A stretch of 64,000 bases of DNA from Planctomycetia bacterium. Lineage in GTDB: Bacteria; Planctomycetota; Phycisphaerae; UBA1845; UTPLA1. A program made the translations under genes and the position numbers. The notes under the pieces were generated by a model that saw nothing but the letters and a program-made list of their open reading frames with translations, made no database searches and was not told the DNA's origin. Position 1 is the first letter of the stretch. Every line of letters begins with the position of its first letter. The stretch covers positions 868,001 to 932,000 of the forward strand of contig JABTTW010000001.1 in the NCBI GenBank assembly GCA_015075745.1. The letters run 5' to 3'. Of the stretch, positions 1-8,754 are shown piece by piece.

Positions 1-149
1 TGATCGATCGAATCATGGAGCTGAACCGCTCGGCTCGGCGGGAATTTCTGCAGGTCTTCACCGAGAATGAACTGCACGACTATCTTCGCCAACTCGAATC
101 GGTGACGCCGATTCACGTGGCGAGCGCGGAAGTCTACGCTCACAACTGA
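1..149 (+). CDS. C-terminal end of an unidentified protein (partial)
   Basis: An open frame enters from the left edge and runs 48 codons to a TGA at 147-149. The visible tail is hydrophilic and mixed-charge, with the segment ENELHDYLRQLESVTPIH near the end, and has no membrane segment or recognisable motif. Only the extreme C-terminus is present, so no function can be given. The next gene lies on the opposite strand and converges on it after a C-rich spacer (about 151-160). Confidence 0.5.
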   Translation, partial: IDRIMELNRSARREFLQVFTENELHDYLRQLESVTPIHVASAEVYAHN

Positions 150-177
150 CACCCCCCCCCACCGATCGTTTCCGTCA

Positions 178-1218
178 TCACCGCTTGTTGTATTCATCTA
201 TCAGCGCCGTTGCCCTTCGCACGATGTGCGAGTCGGCGTTGGCCTTGCCGAACTCCTCGATGATTTCCTGATAGACGAGGATGGCGTCGGACGACTTGCC
301 TTCCTGGGTCAGCACTTCGGCCCGACACCACCGGGCGGTCATCTTTTCAATCGAGCCATCCGGGACGAGTCGTTCGGCCTGTTTGAAGTAGCTTTTCGCG
401 CCGGCATGATCGTAGCGGTATTGCTCGGCCACCCTTCCAGCGAGGATGCCCGACGCCCAGCGGATGATCGGCGGCAGGTCGGTCGATTGCAGGGCCTCGA
501 CGAACCGCAGCTCACTTGCCTTGGCGAGCTTGGTGTCACCGCCGGGTCCGGCATTGAGTGCCCCCAGCAACATGGCGATGCCGGATTCAAAGGCGGCGTG
601 AGTGCCGACGCTGGAGATGGGCAGCGGGGCCGGCGCGACATCGAGCGAACCAGCCATTGCCGCGGCGGCGCGGAACTCCGCGGCGTTTTCGTAGATCGCG
701 TAGGACTCCGTCGTGCTCCCCGAGCGACCGGTGGGAACGTAGAGCCACTCCATCAACCGAGCGCAGGCCAGGGCCGGGGCATGCTCCAACACAATGCGGA
801 CCTCGCCGCGGGTTGATTCATCCCGGGCCGCATCGCCGCTGATGAAGTAGAGGTAATAGAACGGGCGGTTGGGAAGCGGCTGTGAATTGGCCGCGATGGG
901 CTCGGCGGATGGCACAACCGTTGAAGGCGGTGACTGCGCGGCGTTTGCACTGGTCGATGCCGCCCCCGAGGGCCGGCCATGCGCCTCATCGGACCGATCG
1001 GCCTGATCGCGCCTCGGCGCATCAGCCTGACGAACCGGTCTGACCACGCGCTCGGGTTTCTTCCACCATGCCCAGTCCCAGTTCCACTCGATATCGCCGC
1101 AGCCGCAGACGCCCAGTGCGAGGATGGCGGACATGCGGAGCAGAATGCCACGCACCCGCCCAGACGACCGTTGAGCAATTCGATATCGGCGATGCGGCGT
1201 ATTGTGCAGAGGATTCAT
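178..1218 (-). CDS. Putative TPR-like lipoprotein
   Basis: A 346-residue protein of unknown function. The N-terminus has a basic stretch followed by a short hydrophobic core (MSAILALGVCGCG, from residue 29) with a plausible lipobox ending at a cysteine, so it is probably exported and lipid-anchored. A Trp-rich segment and a low-complexity Pro/Ala/Ser linker follow. The C-terminal third looks alpha-helical with TPR-like spacing (AKSYFKQAERLVPDGS, then RAEVLTQEGKSSDAILVYQE). The start is ambiguous: Met29 (ATG at 1134) would give a conventional signal peptide, and neither start has a clear ribosome binding site. It converges on the partial gene at the left edge. A role in protein-protein contacts at the cell surface is inference. 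Confidence 0.6.
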   Translation of the reverse strand: MNPLHNTPHRRYRIAQRSSGRVRGILLRMSAILALGVCGCGDIEWNWDWAWWKKPERVVRPVRQADAPRRDQADRSDEAHGRPSGAASTSANAAQSPPSTVVPSAEPIAANSQPLPNRPFYYLYFISGDAARDESTRGEVRIVLEHAPALACARLMEWLYVPTGRSGSTTESYAIYENAAEFRAAAAMAGSLDVAPAPLPISSVGTHAAFESGIAMLLGALNAGPGGDTKLAKASELRFVEALQSTDLPPIIRWASGILAGRVAEQYRYDHAGAKSYFKQAERLVPDGSIEKMTARWCRAEVLTQEGKSSDAILVYQEIIEEFGKANADSHIVRRATALIDEYNKR

Positions 1219-1780
1219 GAGATGGCCGGTGTTTCCTGTTTTGAGTCGAGCGTCATTTTCGGGAGGCGACAGGGTGTGTCAAATTCCTGTGAAGTTCCCA
1301 GCGTAGCGTATGACACGGCGAACGAATCACCGGCCTCTAACCAGTCGCTTCAGCGATCGAGCTGCGCCCGAAAACTACGCCGCTCCGTATTCCCGGTCAT
1401 CATAACTCAAGTGTTAAGATAGGCGAATTTTTTGGTCTCTGCCGGTGGAAAACGACGCTTTCACCCCACCTGACTGAAATGAATCGCTTTTGTCGAAGCG
1501 AGACCGTCGAATAAATGAGTCGTTGCTCCTCGTTTGCCGAAACCCGTAAATCCTCTCCAAATCTTTACTCGCTTTGCGTCATTGGCGGGGGTAAGATTCT
1601 GACATCGAGGGGAAGAGTTGCACAGAAGACTTGGGGAAGTTCACAATTCACAAGGTCTGAAATCTTCTGCGTACCCTTCCGACTGGAATTGAGTCGCTGC
1701 CCCCGTTCGGGGATTCTTGAAAACTGATCGTTCTGTCTGTCAGCGGCTCGCTATCGGTTGTCTCGTTAGGGGAGGCGGGA
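1219..1780. other. Intergenic region, 562 bp
   Basis: This is the upstream region of two divergent genes, a minus-strand lipoprotein and a plus-strand hydrolase. It is visibly more AT-rich than its surroundings (for example around 1400-1435 and 1490-1560), as expected for promoter DNA. A 70-codon frame at 1515-1727 lacks a ribosome binding site and protein-like composition and is not called. A good ribosome binding site (GGGGAGG, about 1769-1775) precedes the downstream gene. No RNA gene or strong hairpin was recognised. Confidence 0.5.
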
Positions 1781-2689
1781 ATGAGCACTCAGACGCGTCG
1801 TTACCAGTTCGACCGAATTCTGGTCGACATGAACACCCAGTGTGATTTGTTGCTGCCGCAGGGCGCACTGCCGGTGACGAATCGAACCGAGGTGCTTCCC
1901 AACATTCGCAAACTGATGAACTGGGCGCGGGTCGAAAGTATCCCGATCATTTCGAGCCTTGAATGCCATCGCCCCAGCGAACCATCGCGCGGCCTTCCGC
2001 CGCACTGCGTCGATCGCTCGCGCGGGCAGCGAAAGATACCCTTCACGTTGATGCCGCGTCGCGCCCTGGTCATGGGCGACAACACGATGGACATTCCGGC
2101 CGATCCGTTCAAACGAATTCAGCAACTGATCATCACCAAGCGCTCGCGCGATTTTCTGGCGAATCCGAAGGCGGATCGCCTGTTCCATTCGCTCTCCGCG
2201 AACCACTTTGTCATCTTCGGCACCGTGGCCGAGCACTGTGTCAAGGCCATGGCCCTGGGGCTCCTCGCCCGGCAGCATCGGGTGGCGATCGTCACCGACG
2301 CCTGCGGATCTTGGAGCGCGGGCGACGCCGAACTGGCCATGCGGCTCATGGACGCCAAGGGGGCGGTTCTGGTGACCACCGATGAGCTGATCTCCGGCGC
2401 CGCAACCGAGCGCATCATGAGCAGCCGCGTGGATGCCGTCGTCGAAGAAGAGGCGGAAACGGTCGGAACCGGCGCCTCGCAGAACGGAAAGGACCACGGC
2501 ATCGCCGCTTCGCCGGCGAAATCCAACGGTCAGAAGCGGACCGGCGGCAACGGCCATCACGAGCCCGCCGCCAAGCCGATCAGCCCGCGTCTGCGGCCCG
2601 GCGCCCTTGAACGCCTCCGACCCGAATCGCAACTGATCAGCAAGCACTCACGGAAGCCGCAATTCAGGCCCCCCGCCGGACTTGCCTAG
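1781..2689 (+). CDS. Cysteine hydrolase, isochorismatase-like family
   Basis: A 302-residue protein whose first ~205 residues match the isochorismatase-like hydrolase fold. The catalytic triad can be read directly: Asp16 in LVDMNTQCD, Lys120 in IITKRSRDF, and the nucleophile Cys153 in GTVAEHCVKAMALGLL. Family members hydrolyse isochorismate, nicotinamide, N-carbamoyl compounds or ureido compounds; the substrate here cannot be assigned. The remaining ~95 residues are Glu/Gly/Pro-rich and probably disordered, an unusual extension for a family normally near 200 residues. The ATG has a strong GGGGAGG ribosome binding site about 5 nt upstream. It is followed by a ferredoxin gene on the same strand after 146 bp. 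Confidence 0.85.
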   Translation: MSTQTRRYQFDRILVDMNTQCDLLLPQGALPVTNRTEVLPNIRKLMNWARVESIPIISSLECHRPSEPSRGLPPHCVDRSRGQRKIPFTLMPRRALVMGDNTMDIPADPFKRIQQLIITKRSRDFLANPKADRLFHSLSANHFVIFGTVAEHCVKAMALGLLARQHRVAIVTDACGSWSAGDAELAMRLMDAKGAVLVTTDELISGAATERIMSSRVDAVVEEEAETVGTGASQNGKDHGIAASPAKSNGQKRTGGNGHHEPAAKPISPRLRPGALERLRPESQLISKHSRKPQFRPPAGLA

Positions 2690-2835
2690 ACCGGCTGACC
2701 CAACTATTCTCCATTGGCGGCGGTCAACCTCCGTCATCGGACTTCCGATGAATGGAAGGTCAGTCCGCTTGCCCTCGCACCGCGGCGGCTTTCGAGGGCC
2801 CGTGGCGTGGGATTTAACCTCGTGATTCAAGGCTG

Positions 2836-3132
2836 ATGGCAAAGAAACTTCCGAAACAACTCGCGATTCTCGACGAAGACCTCTGCACAGGGTGCGACGC
2901 GTGTGTCGCGGTTTGCCCGGTCGATTGCATCGACAAGATCCGCGACCCCAAGCATCCCGGCTACGCAATGGGCATCTGCACGATCGACCTTCAGGTGTGC
3001 ATCGGCTGCAAGCTGTGCGCGCAGGTGTGCCCGTGGAATGTGATCACGATGGTGCCGACGGACCAGGTGCTGGTACAGGAGAAGTACCTCGAACTCCTGT
3101 CGCCCGAGCAGGTCGCGGCCGTGTCGGGTTAG
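2836..3132 (+). CDS. Small ferredoxin with two [4Fe-4S] clusters
   Basis: A 98-residue cytoplasmic electron carrier. Two classic cluster motifs are present: Cys17/20/23 with Cys27-Pro (CTGCDACVAVCP) and Cys55/58/61 with Cys65-Pro (CIGCKLCAQVCP). The spacing C-x2-C-x2-C-x3-C-P in both is typical of bacterial 2[4Fe-4S] ferredoxins and of 4Fe-4S subunits of larger oxidoreductases. The ~20-residue loop between them carries two further cysteines. No partner enzyme is adjacent, so the redox partner is unknown. The end is well defined by TAG at 3130-3132. Confidence 0.9.
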   Translation: MAKKLPKQLAILDEDLCTGCDACVAVCPVDCIDKIRDPKHPGYAMGICTIDLQVCIGCKLCAQVCPWNVITMVPTDQVLVQEKYLELLSPEQVAAVSG

Positions 3133-3183
3133 TTTTCAATTTCAAAGTCAGTCATTCAGCACTCATCCCGTTGACAACTTTCA

Positions 3184-3663
3184 TGGCGATTTGCGCCCCG
3201 GCATGCGCTGGCGGCGATGGAGTATCGCTACGACGGCGGGCGGCAGCGGTACATGGTGCGGCCGTACCATGTGACGGGGGCGTCACTTGATCAAGGTAAG
3301 TGGTCCGACTACGCCGGGCAGAGCATCCACGGTGATTACACTGTCGCCCTCGACCAGTCGAACGCTGCGGTAGTCACCGAGAAGGTCGCCCACGAGCCGG
3401 GCGTGATCGATTATGATTACTCTGCGGCGGCGGGTTCGCGGCAGACTTATCTGCATGGCAACCTGATCGGCACGACGGAGGCGACGAGCGGGGCCAGTGC
3501 CGGGTCGCCGCCGAGTGCGGGTCGTGCGGTGTACACGGCGTTTGGCGAGCGGGTTTATGCGAACGGCGTCGGCGGCGGGCGGTATGGCTACGCCGGGGCG
3601 TGGGGGTATCAGGCTGCGGGGACGGAGCAAGACATAGGTCAAACTCCTCTCTCCGCGAGTTGA
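3184..3663 (+). pseudogene. RHS-repeat protein fragment (decayed)
   Basis: The frame around 3217-3663 encodes unmistakable RHS features: MEYRYDGGRQRYMVRPYH, TYLHGNLIGTT, then YTAFGERVYANG and RYGYAGAWGYQ near the end. RHS proteins are very large secreted or surface proteins built of YD repeats with a variable C-terminal toxin. Here only about 150 residues remain. There is no signal sequence and no upstream YD repeats, the similarity begins abruptly inside an open frame near 3184, and the frame stops right after the core where the sequence normally continues. I read it as the remnant of a deleted RHS gene. The PEP-CTERM gene starts 40 bp downstream. Confidence 0.75.
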
Positions 3664-3703
3664 ACGACAACCTGTGGGCGCCGTACAATAAGGAAGAGGC
3701 AAC

Positions 3704-4408
3704 ATGGGGACATGTGAGAAACTACAGTTATTCGCAACGGCATTTGTGTTGATTTGCTCGGGCGAGGCCCTTGGAGACTCCTTTACGCTCGATGACTGGG
3801 CTCTTTCGACGGGCATCATCGACACACGAAACCACTTCAGTTCTTCTTTCACTCCGCAGCCATCGCCTTACATTAGCGCACAACACGTCATGGTCGCGCC
3901 GTCCGAGGCACATAGTTATTTTGATTTCTCTTGGACTCCCGATACGGCCTCATTTCTGATCGCTGCGTCGCACGTCGCCGTCGACGGCAACGGCGGTACC
4001 CGGTCGCTCTCATCGGGCAACATCTACATCACGCCGTCCGTCGATCTCCTCCTTTCCGCTCAGGGCCACTATGACTGGGACCTGCCGGCCGGTGCCATGG
4101 CCATCCAGTGGGGATTCGTCGCCTGGGACTTCCAGTCGCACGAGGTCTATTTCTCCCAGGGCGATATGCACACTACGTTTCTTCACGGGCCCGCCTCGGG
4201 AACCTTCACCATCAACGGACAGGGCGTCCTGCCCCCCAACCGCCAGATCGTGCTTCAGTACAACATGATCCTCGACACCTTCGGCAGCACCGGCCTCCTC
4301 GCCACCGGCGCGGGCGAGATCAATTTTTCGCTTGTGCCTGAGCCGCACATGCTCGCCCTGTTCACGGTCGGTGCCTGCCTGCTGCGGAAAAAGTCCTTCC
4401 GGCGCTGA
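3704..4408 (+). CDS. Exported PEP-CTERM-type protein
   Basis: A 234-residue protein with an N-terminal signal sequence (hydrophobic core LFATAFVLICSGEALG, cleavage probably after residue 24). At the C-terminus is a PEP-CTERM-like sorting signal: VPEP, a short hydrophobic stretch (MLALFTVGACLL), then basic RKKSFRR. In PEP-CTERM systems this tail is recognised by an exosortase in the inner membrane and the protein is delivered to the exterior, often with exopolysaccharide. The middle is beta-rich and Ser/Thr-rich, without recognisable catalytic motifs. No exosortase lies in the window. A purine-rich GAAGAGG precedes the ATG. The function of the mature domain is unknown. Confidence 0.8.
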   Translation: MGTCEKLQLFATAFVLICSGEALGDSFTLDDWALSTGIIDTRNHFSSSFTPQPSPYISAQHVMVAPSEAHSYFDFSWTPDTASFLIAASHVAVDGNGGTRSLSSGNIYITPSVDLLLSAQGHYDWDLPAGAMAIQWGFVAWDFQSHEVYFSQGDMHTTFLHGPASGTFTINGQGVLPPNRQIVLQYNMILDTFGSTGLLATGAGEINFSLVPEPHMLALFTVGACLLRKKSFRR

Positions 4409-5272
4409 GTCTGCGGGAGCGCCGCCCGCCAACGTTGCTGTCGCCAAAATACCCTGTTCACACATCGCTTGCGCGCACCTTCGTCGCTCGTGCGGAACAC
4501 GATTCCTCAGCCGCCGATCAAGCGGCGCTTCATCGCGCACCACGACCGCGCACGGCCGCGCCGTACTGCGTCATGCGTCGCCACGCTACCATTGATGACG
4601 GAGGAACGTCACCTGCGTCGGCCTCTCTCGATTGTCCAGTTAGCCCGATTACGAGCGGCCCCCGTGGATGCCTCGAAGATGGCAAGTCTCGTGCCGCTTG
4701 TGTTTCCAGGATCAAAAAGCGATTGCGCCCCCATGGGGGCAAAGGGGACACTCTACTTTTCCGCCTGCATACTCGGTCGGCATATTGGAAACATTCTGTC
4801 TTCTCAATCCCGCCTCCCACGCCAGCCGTAAATCCACCGCCATCCCTCCGAAAACTCGTCCCCTTCCATGTCTCACGTTTAATGATTCTATCCGGCCCGA
4901 CGGCCTCGGCGCGCACGTGGAGCAAGATTTCATACATGGAGATCAATCCACCAATGCCCAGCGAGGTAGCGCGCGATGTCACCAATGCCGGCAATCCCAA
5001 CCCCAGGCCCCAGGCCGCAAGTCTCAGGTCTTTTTCACCCAAAACCACCTAAGACACGAAGCGCCCCAACACTTGCCCGCCGCAAGAGTTGCAAGCGAAA
5101 AAAATCGCGTGTGTCACTATATGTCACCTTGGATTTTGACCGCCGCGCGAGCGCAGATCGCGAACAATTCCATCGCTCCGCTGCCCGTCCTCAAGCGCAA
5201 ATCCACCGCCAAACCCCCCGGGTTTGCAATCAAATCCCGCCGACCGACAATGCCTCGCGGAGGATTCGCCCT
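4409..5272. other. Intergenic region, 864 bp, with one interspersed repeat copy
   Basis: There is no credible gene. Overlapping frames on both strands (such as 4435-5052 +) have no ribosome binding site and protein-unlike composition. Around 4728-4750 a C-run/G-run inverted repeat (CCCCCATGGGGG) may form a small hairpin. The last ~350 bp resemble the region at 25571-25830, beginning with a shared GGAGCAAG block near 4919 and continuing through repeat copy A. The pyrD ribosome binding site (GGAGG) lies at about 5259-5263. Confidence 0.55.
5030..5138 (+). repeat. Interspersed TGTCAC repeat, copy A
   Basis: One of four related intergenic segments (others at 25710, 38727 and 39141). Shared blocks in order: TTTTTCACCCAAAACC, then GCCCCAACAC-TTGCCCGCC, then AAGAGTTGCAAGCGAAAAAA, then two TGTCAC motifs 10 nt apart followed by CTTGGATTTTG. 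It sits 135 bp upstream of pyrD. Similarity to copy B extends leftward by about 110 bp, including GCGCGATG and GGAGCAAG blocks. It could be a non-autonomous mobile repeat, a structured RNA or a protein-binding array; the sequence alone does not decide. Confidence 0.7.
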
Positions 5273-6259
5273 GTGACCGCGAGCGCACAAAATCCCGACC
5301 TCAGCGTGAAGCTCGGCAAGTGCACGCTCAAGAACCCCGTCCTCACCGCATCCGGCACCTGCGGCTACGCCCACGAATATTCGCAGTACGTCGACCTCTC
5401 AAAGCTCGGCGCATTCACCACCAAGAGCGTCACCGTCAAGCCCCGCATGGGTAACGCCCCTCAGCGCATCGTCGAAACCCCCGGCGGCATGCTCAACGCC
5501 ATCGGCCTCGCCAACGTCGGCCTCGACGAGTTCATGTCGAAGAAGCTCCCCGAGATCGCCACCCTCGGCGCCGCCGTCTTCGTCAACGTCGCCGGCCACA
5601 GTATCGAAGACTACGTCACCGTCTGCCGCGCCGTCGACACCGCCCCCGAGATCGCCGGCATCGAACTGAACGTCTCCTGCCCCAACGTCGCCGACGGCCT
5701 CATGTTCGGCACCGATCCCGCATCGCTCAAGGAGTTGGTCCGCGCCGTCCGCCCCGAAGTGAAGCGCGGAACCCTCATCGTGAAACTCTCGCCGAACGTC
5801 ACCGACATCTCCGCCACCGCCCGCGCCGCCGTCGAGGCCGGCGCCGACGCCCTCTCGATGGTCAACACCTTCCTCGGCATGGTCATCGACATCGAAAAGC
5901 AGCGGCCGGTCCTGGCCAATCAGACCGGCGGCCTCTCCGGCCCGGCCATCAGGCCGATGGCCGTTTATATGGTGCACAAGGTCTATCGGGAAGTCGCCGA
6001 GGGCGCCGGCGTGCCGATCATCGGCATCGGCGGCATCAGTAATTGGCGCGACGCCGTCGAGTTCATCCTCGCCGGTGCCAGCGCGGTGTCAGTGGGAACG
6101 GCCCTCTACGTCGATCCGACCACGCCGATCCAGATTATCGACGGCTTGTCGGATTATCTTGCGCGTCACGGCCTCGCCAGCGTCGGCGAATTGGTCGGCG
6201 CGGCCCACCGTGACAAATCGAAACCCCCCGCATCGCCGACCTCCGGCGCCGAAGGCTAG
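5273..6259 (+). CDS. pyrD: Dihydroorotate dehydrogenase, class 1B catalytic subunit
   Basis: This FMN enzyme oxidises dihydroorotate to orotate in pyrimidine biosynthesis. The start is taken as GTG at 5273, which has GGAGG about 9 nt upstream and yields 328 residues, close to the usual ~305. The frame stays open upstream but only through repeat DNA. Family signatures: LKNPVLTASGTCGY near the N-terminus, ELNVSCPNV with the class 1 catalytic cysteine, KLSPNVTDI, TGGLSGPAIRP, and the phosphate-binding IIGIGGISNWRDAVEFILAG. Class 1B enzymes pair with the electron-transfer subunit PyrK, which is not in the window. The last codons overlap the convergent rluB-like gene by 4 bp. Confidence 0.92.
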   Translation: MTASAQNPDLSVKLGKCTLKNPVLTASGTCGYAHEYSQYVDLSKLGAFTTKSVTVKPRMGNAPQRIVETPGGMLNAIGLANVGLDEFMSKKLPEIATLGAAVFVNVAGHSIEDYVTVCRAVDTAPEIAGIELNVSCPNVADGLMFGTDPASLKELVRAVRPEVKRGTLIVKLSPNVTDISATARAAVEAGADALSMVNTFLGMVIDIEKQRPVLANQTGGLSGPAIRPMAVYMVHKVYREVAEGAGVPIIGIGGISNWRDAVEFILAGASAVSVGTALYVDPTTPIQIIDGLSDYLARHGLASVGELVGAAHRDKSKPPASPTSGAEG

Positions 6260-7221
6260 CGCGAACCGCGATCGCTTCGTTGCCCGCCCGATCCGCCGCC
6301 CGGCCCATCCGGCCCGAGGATGCGTCGCTTGCGCGCCGCGCCCTTGCGCGGTCGCGGGCGCGGGGCGTCGGTTCGCCGCGCGGCGCCGGACGATGAACTG
6401 CGAACAGCCCCCGCGCGCCCGCCGGTCTTCACCGCCCTGCGCGGACCGCGACTCGGACGACGCGGCCGCGGCGCCGAAGGCCGCACTTCCGACTCGGCCG
6501 TCCCGTCGCCCAGCGCCTTGAGATAAGAGACCTCCGCCGGTGTGAGCCTGCGATACCCCCCGATCGGCAGCTTGGCGATCGACAGCTTGCCCATGCGAAT
6601 GCGCACCAGCCGGCGGACGTTATGCCCCAGCTTCGCCAGCATGCGGCGAATCTCGCGGTTGCGACTCTCGCGCAGCGTGACCTCCAGGATGGCCTTGTCG
6701 CGCTGTTTGTGGACGACCGTGATCTGCGCCGGAGCGGTCTTGCCCTCCGAAAGCCACATGCCGCTTCGCAGCTTGGCAATGTCGGCCTCGGTCGGCAGCC
6801 CGGCCACCTCGACACGGTAGGTCTTCGGCGCGCCGTAGCGCGCATGAGTGAGCTTCTGTGCCAGCGCGCCGTCGTTGGTCATGATGAGCAGGCCCATCGA
6901 GTCGGCATCGAGTCGCCCGACCGGATAGACGCGCTCCTTCACGCCGACCATGCAATCGACCGCCCGCTTGCGCCCTGCCGGGTCCTCATTCGTGCAGAAG
7001 ACGCCCTTGGGCTTGTTGAGCAGGTAATAGACCAGCCCCTCGGCGCGGATCAACTTCCCGTCGACGCTGATGCTGTCCTTCTCGGGATCAACCAGAATAG
7101 GGAGCTTTCGTGAGACATGCCCGTTCACGGCGACCCGCCCGCGCTCGACCATCTCCTCGCAGGCCCTGCGCGAGCCGAACCCGGCCGATGCCAAAACACG
7201 CTGTATTCGCTGCGTCGCCAT
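6256..7221 (-). CDS. rluB: rRNA pseudouridine synthase, RsuA/RluB family
   Basis: This enzyme isomerises a specific uridine in rRNA to pseudouridine. An S4 RNA-binding domain occupies roughly residues 1-60 (RIQRVLASAGFGSRRACEEM). It is followed by the synthase domain with the catalytic aspartate in VYPVGRLDADSMGLL and the family signature YLLNKPKGVFCTN. The last ~75 residues are Arg/Pro/Gly-rich and basic, as in RluB rather than RsuA, so the 23S rRNA enzyme is the likelier identity. The start is Met at 7221 with AGGA about 8 nt upstream; an upstream in-frame ATG at 7257 would add 12 residues. The assignment within the RsuA/RluB/RluE/RluF group is tentative. Confidence 0.85.
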   Translation of the reverse strand: MATQRIQRVLASAGFGSRRACEEMVERGRVAVNGHVSRKLPILVDPEKDSISVDGKLIRAEGLVYYLLNKPKGVFCTNEDPAGRKRAVDCMVGVKERVYPVGRLDADSMGLLIMTNDGALAQKLTHARYGAPKTYRVEVAGLPTEADIAKLRSGMWLSEGKTAPAQITVVHKQRDKAILEVTLRESRNREIRRMLAKLGHNVRRLVRIRMGKLSIAKLPIGGYRRLTPAEVSYLKALGDGTAESEVRPSAPRPRRPSRGPRRAVKTGGRAGAVRSSSSGAARRTDAPRPRPRKGAARKRRILGPDGPGGGSGGQRSDRGSR

Positions 7222-7406
7222 GACAGGCATCCTAGCCTGAAACAGCCGCTTCGGCATCTTTGAGGGGTCCGATCGCGCCGCAGGCGATTGACTCCCGCAC
7301 GCATCACGCGGATAATCTCCCGCAGGCGATCGACGTCGGGCCGGGTGGGTCGCCGCAGCGTTTCCTCGCCGAGTATCGAGCGATTCTGACCGCCGAGCGA
7401 GTCCTG

Positions 7407-8036
7407 ATGATCAGTCCCCAAATGCGTGCGGCGATCTTCTTCGATCGCGACGGCGTCCTGACCGAGCCGGTCTTCAACCCCGCGACAGGCGAATACGAGT
7501 CGGCCCACGACGTGCGCGACCTTCGCCTTTGCGACGACGCCATCGACGCCTTGCGCCGCGCCCAGTCCGCGGGCTTCGACCTTTTCATCGTCTCCAACCA
7601 GCCGTCCTACGCCAAAGGCAAGACGACACTCGAGGCGATTCACCAGATCGCCCAGGAGACCGAGGCCCGCTTCCGCGCCGCCGGCGTCACCTTTCGCGAG
7701 GCCTTCTACTGCTATCACCATCCGCAGGGCATCGTTCCCGAATTCACAGGCCCCTGCCGATGTCGCAAGCCGGAGCCCTATTTTCTGCTTCTCGCGGCGG
7801 AAAAACACGGAATCGACTTGTCCGCCTCGTGGATGGTCGGCGACCGGGGCAGCGATATCCAGTGCGGCCACAGGGCCGGCTGCCGGACGATCTTCATCGA
7901 CCACCCACACACCAAACCGTACAATGACACGCCAAGCCCGGACCACGTCGCGCAAGACGTGGCGGCCGCGGTCAGGCTGATCATGGATGACGCTGCCTCG
8001 CGACTGAAGAACCATCACGGAGATTCGACTGTATGA
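7407..8036 (+). CDS. gmhB: HAD-family heptose bisphosphate phosphatase (GmhB-like)
   Basis: A HAD-IIIA phosphatase of about 209 residues from the chosen ATG. Motifs in order: FFDRDGVLTEPV (nucleophile and acid Asp), SNQPSYAKGK, the Cys/His zinc-binding region of GmhB-type enzymes (CYHHPQG then CRCRKPEP), and MVGDRGSDIQCG. GmhB removes one phosphate from D-glycero-D-manno-heptose 1,7-bisphosphate. It is first of a string of overlapping + strand genes: its stop overlaps the next start as ATGA, and a nucleotidyltransferase and a heptose-kinase-like gene follow, which supports the heptose reading. An upstream in-frame start exists at 7260 but adds 49 residues outside the family domain. Confidence 0.82.
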   Translation: MISPQMRAAIFFDRDGVLTEPVFNPATGEYESAHDVRDLRLCDDAIDALRRAQSAGFDLFIVSNQPSYAKGKTTLEAIHQIAQETEARFRAAGVTFREAFYCYHHPQGIVPEFTGPCRCRKPEPYFLLLAAEKHGIDLSASWMVGDRGSDIQCGHRAGCRTIFIDHPHTKPYNDTPSPDHVAQDVAAAVRLIMDDAASRLKNHHGDSTV

Positions 8037-8752
8037 CCAAAGCCCTCTCTGATCTGCGGGTCAAGCTGTTTGCCGATGGCGCGGACAAGGCGGGAATGCT
8101 GGAGATGTACGCCAAGCCGTACATCAAGGGGTTCACCACCAACCCGACTCTGATGCGCAAGGCGGGCATTTGCGACTATCGCACCTTCGCCCGCGACGTG
8201 TTGGCGTCCATCAAGGATCGCCCGATTTCGTTCGAGGTCTTCGCCGACGACGTGGAAAACATGGAACGTCAGGCGAAGGAGATCTCGACCTGGGGCGACA
8301 ACGTCTACGTCAAGATTCCAGTGACCAACACCCAGAGCTGCCCGACGACGGAACTGGTGCATAAGCTCTCGCACGCCGGGGTCAAGCTGAACATCACCGC
8401 CCTGATGACGGTCGATCAGGTGCGAACCGTGACCTCGGCGGTCATCGGCGGCGCGCCGTGCTGCATCTCCGTCTTCGCCGGGCGCATCGCCGACAGCGGA
8501 CGCGACCCCATGCCGATCATGCGGCAATCGGTCGAGATCATGCGGGCCAGCCCCAACGCCGAGTTGATCTGGGCCAGCCCCCGAGAATTGCTCAACGTCA
8601 TGCAGGCCGAGGAGATCGGCTGCCACATCATCACCGCGACCAACGACATCCTGAAAAAGCTGGAGCTGATCGGCAAGGACCTCACCGAATTCTCGCTCGA
8701 CACGGTCAGGATGTTTCACGACGACGCGACCAAGGCGGGTTTTGCCCTGTGA
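8033..8752 (+). CDS. Transaldolase-like aldolase (TalC/FSA family)
   Basis: A 239-residue TIM-barrel protein of the small transaldolase / fructose-6-phosphate aldolase family. Visible signatures: KLFADGADKAGMLEMY at the N-terminus, IKGFTTNPTLMRKAG, and the Schiff-base lysine in VYVKIPVTN, followed by LNITALMTVDQV. These enzymes transfer or release dihydroxyacetone units; a transaldolase could supply sedoheptulose 7-phosphate, the precursor of activated heptoses, which would explain its place between gmhB and the sugar nucleotidyltransferase. It overlaps gmhB by 4 bp and ends 2 bp before the next ATG, so translation is probably coupled. The pathway assignment is inference. Confidence 0.85.
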   Translation: MTKALSDLRVKLFADGADKAGMLEMYAKPYIKGFTTNPTLMRKAGICDYRTFARDVLASIKDRPISFEVFADDVENMERQAKEISTWGDNVYVKIPVTNTQSCPTTELVHKLSHAGVKLNITALMTVDQVRTVTSAVIGGAPCCISVFAGRIADSGRDPMPIMRQSVEIMRASPNAELIWASPRELLNVMQAEEIGCHIITATNDILKKLELIGKDLTEFSLDTVRMFHDDATKAGFAL

Positions 8753-8754
8753 CC

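Noticed and set aside
1515-1727. A 70-codon frame in the first intergenic region
   Set aside because: There is no ribosome binding site, no hydrophobic pattern and no recognisable motif.
4435-5052. A 205-codon frame before pyrD
   Set aside because: Low-complexity Ser/Pro/Arg-rich product, no ribosome binding site, and it runs into a dispersed non-coding repeat.
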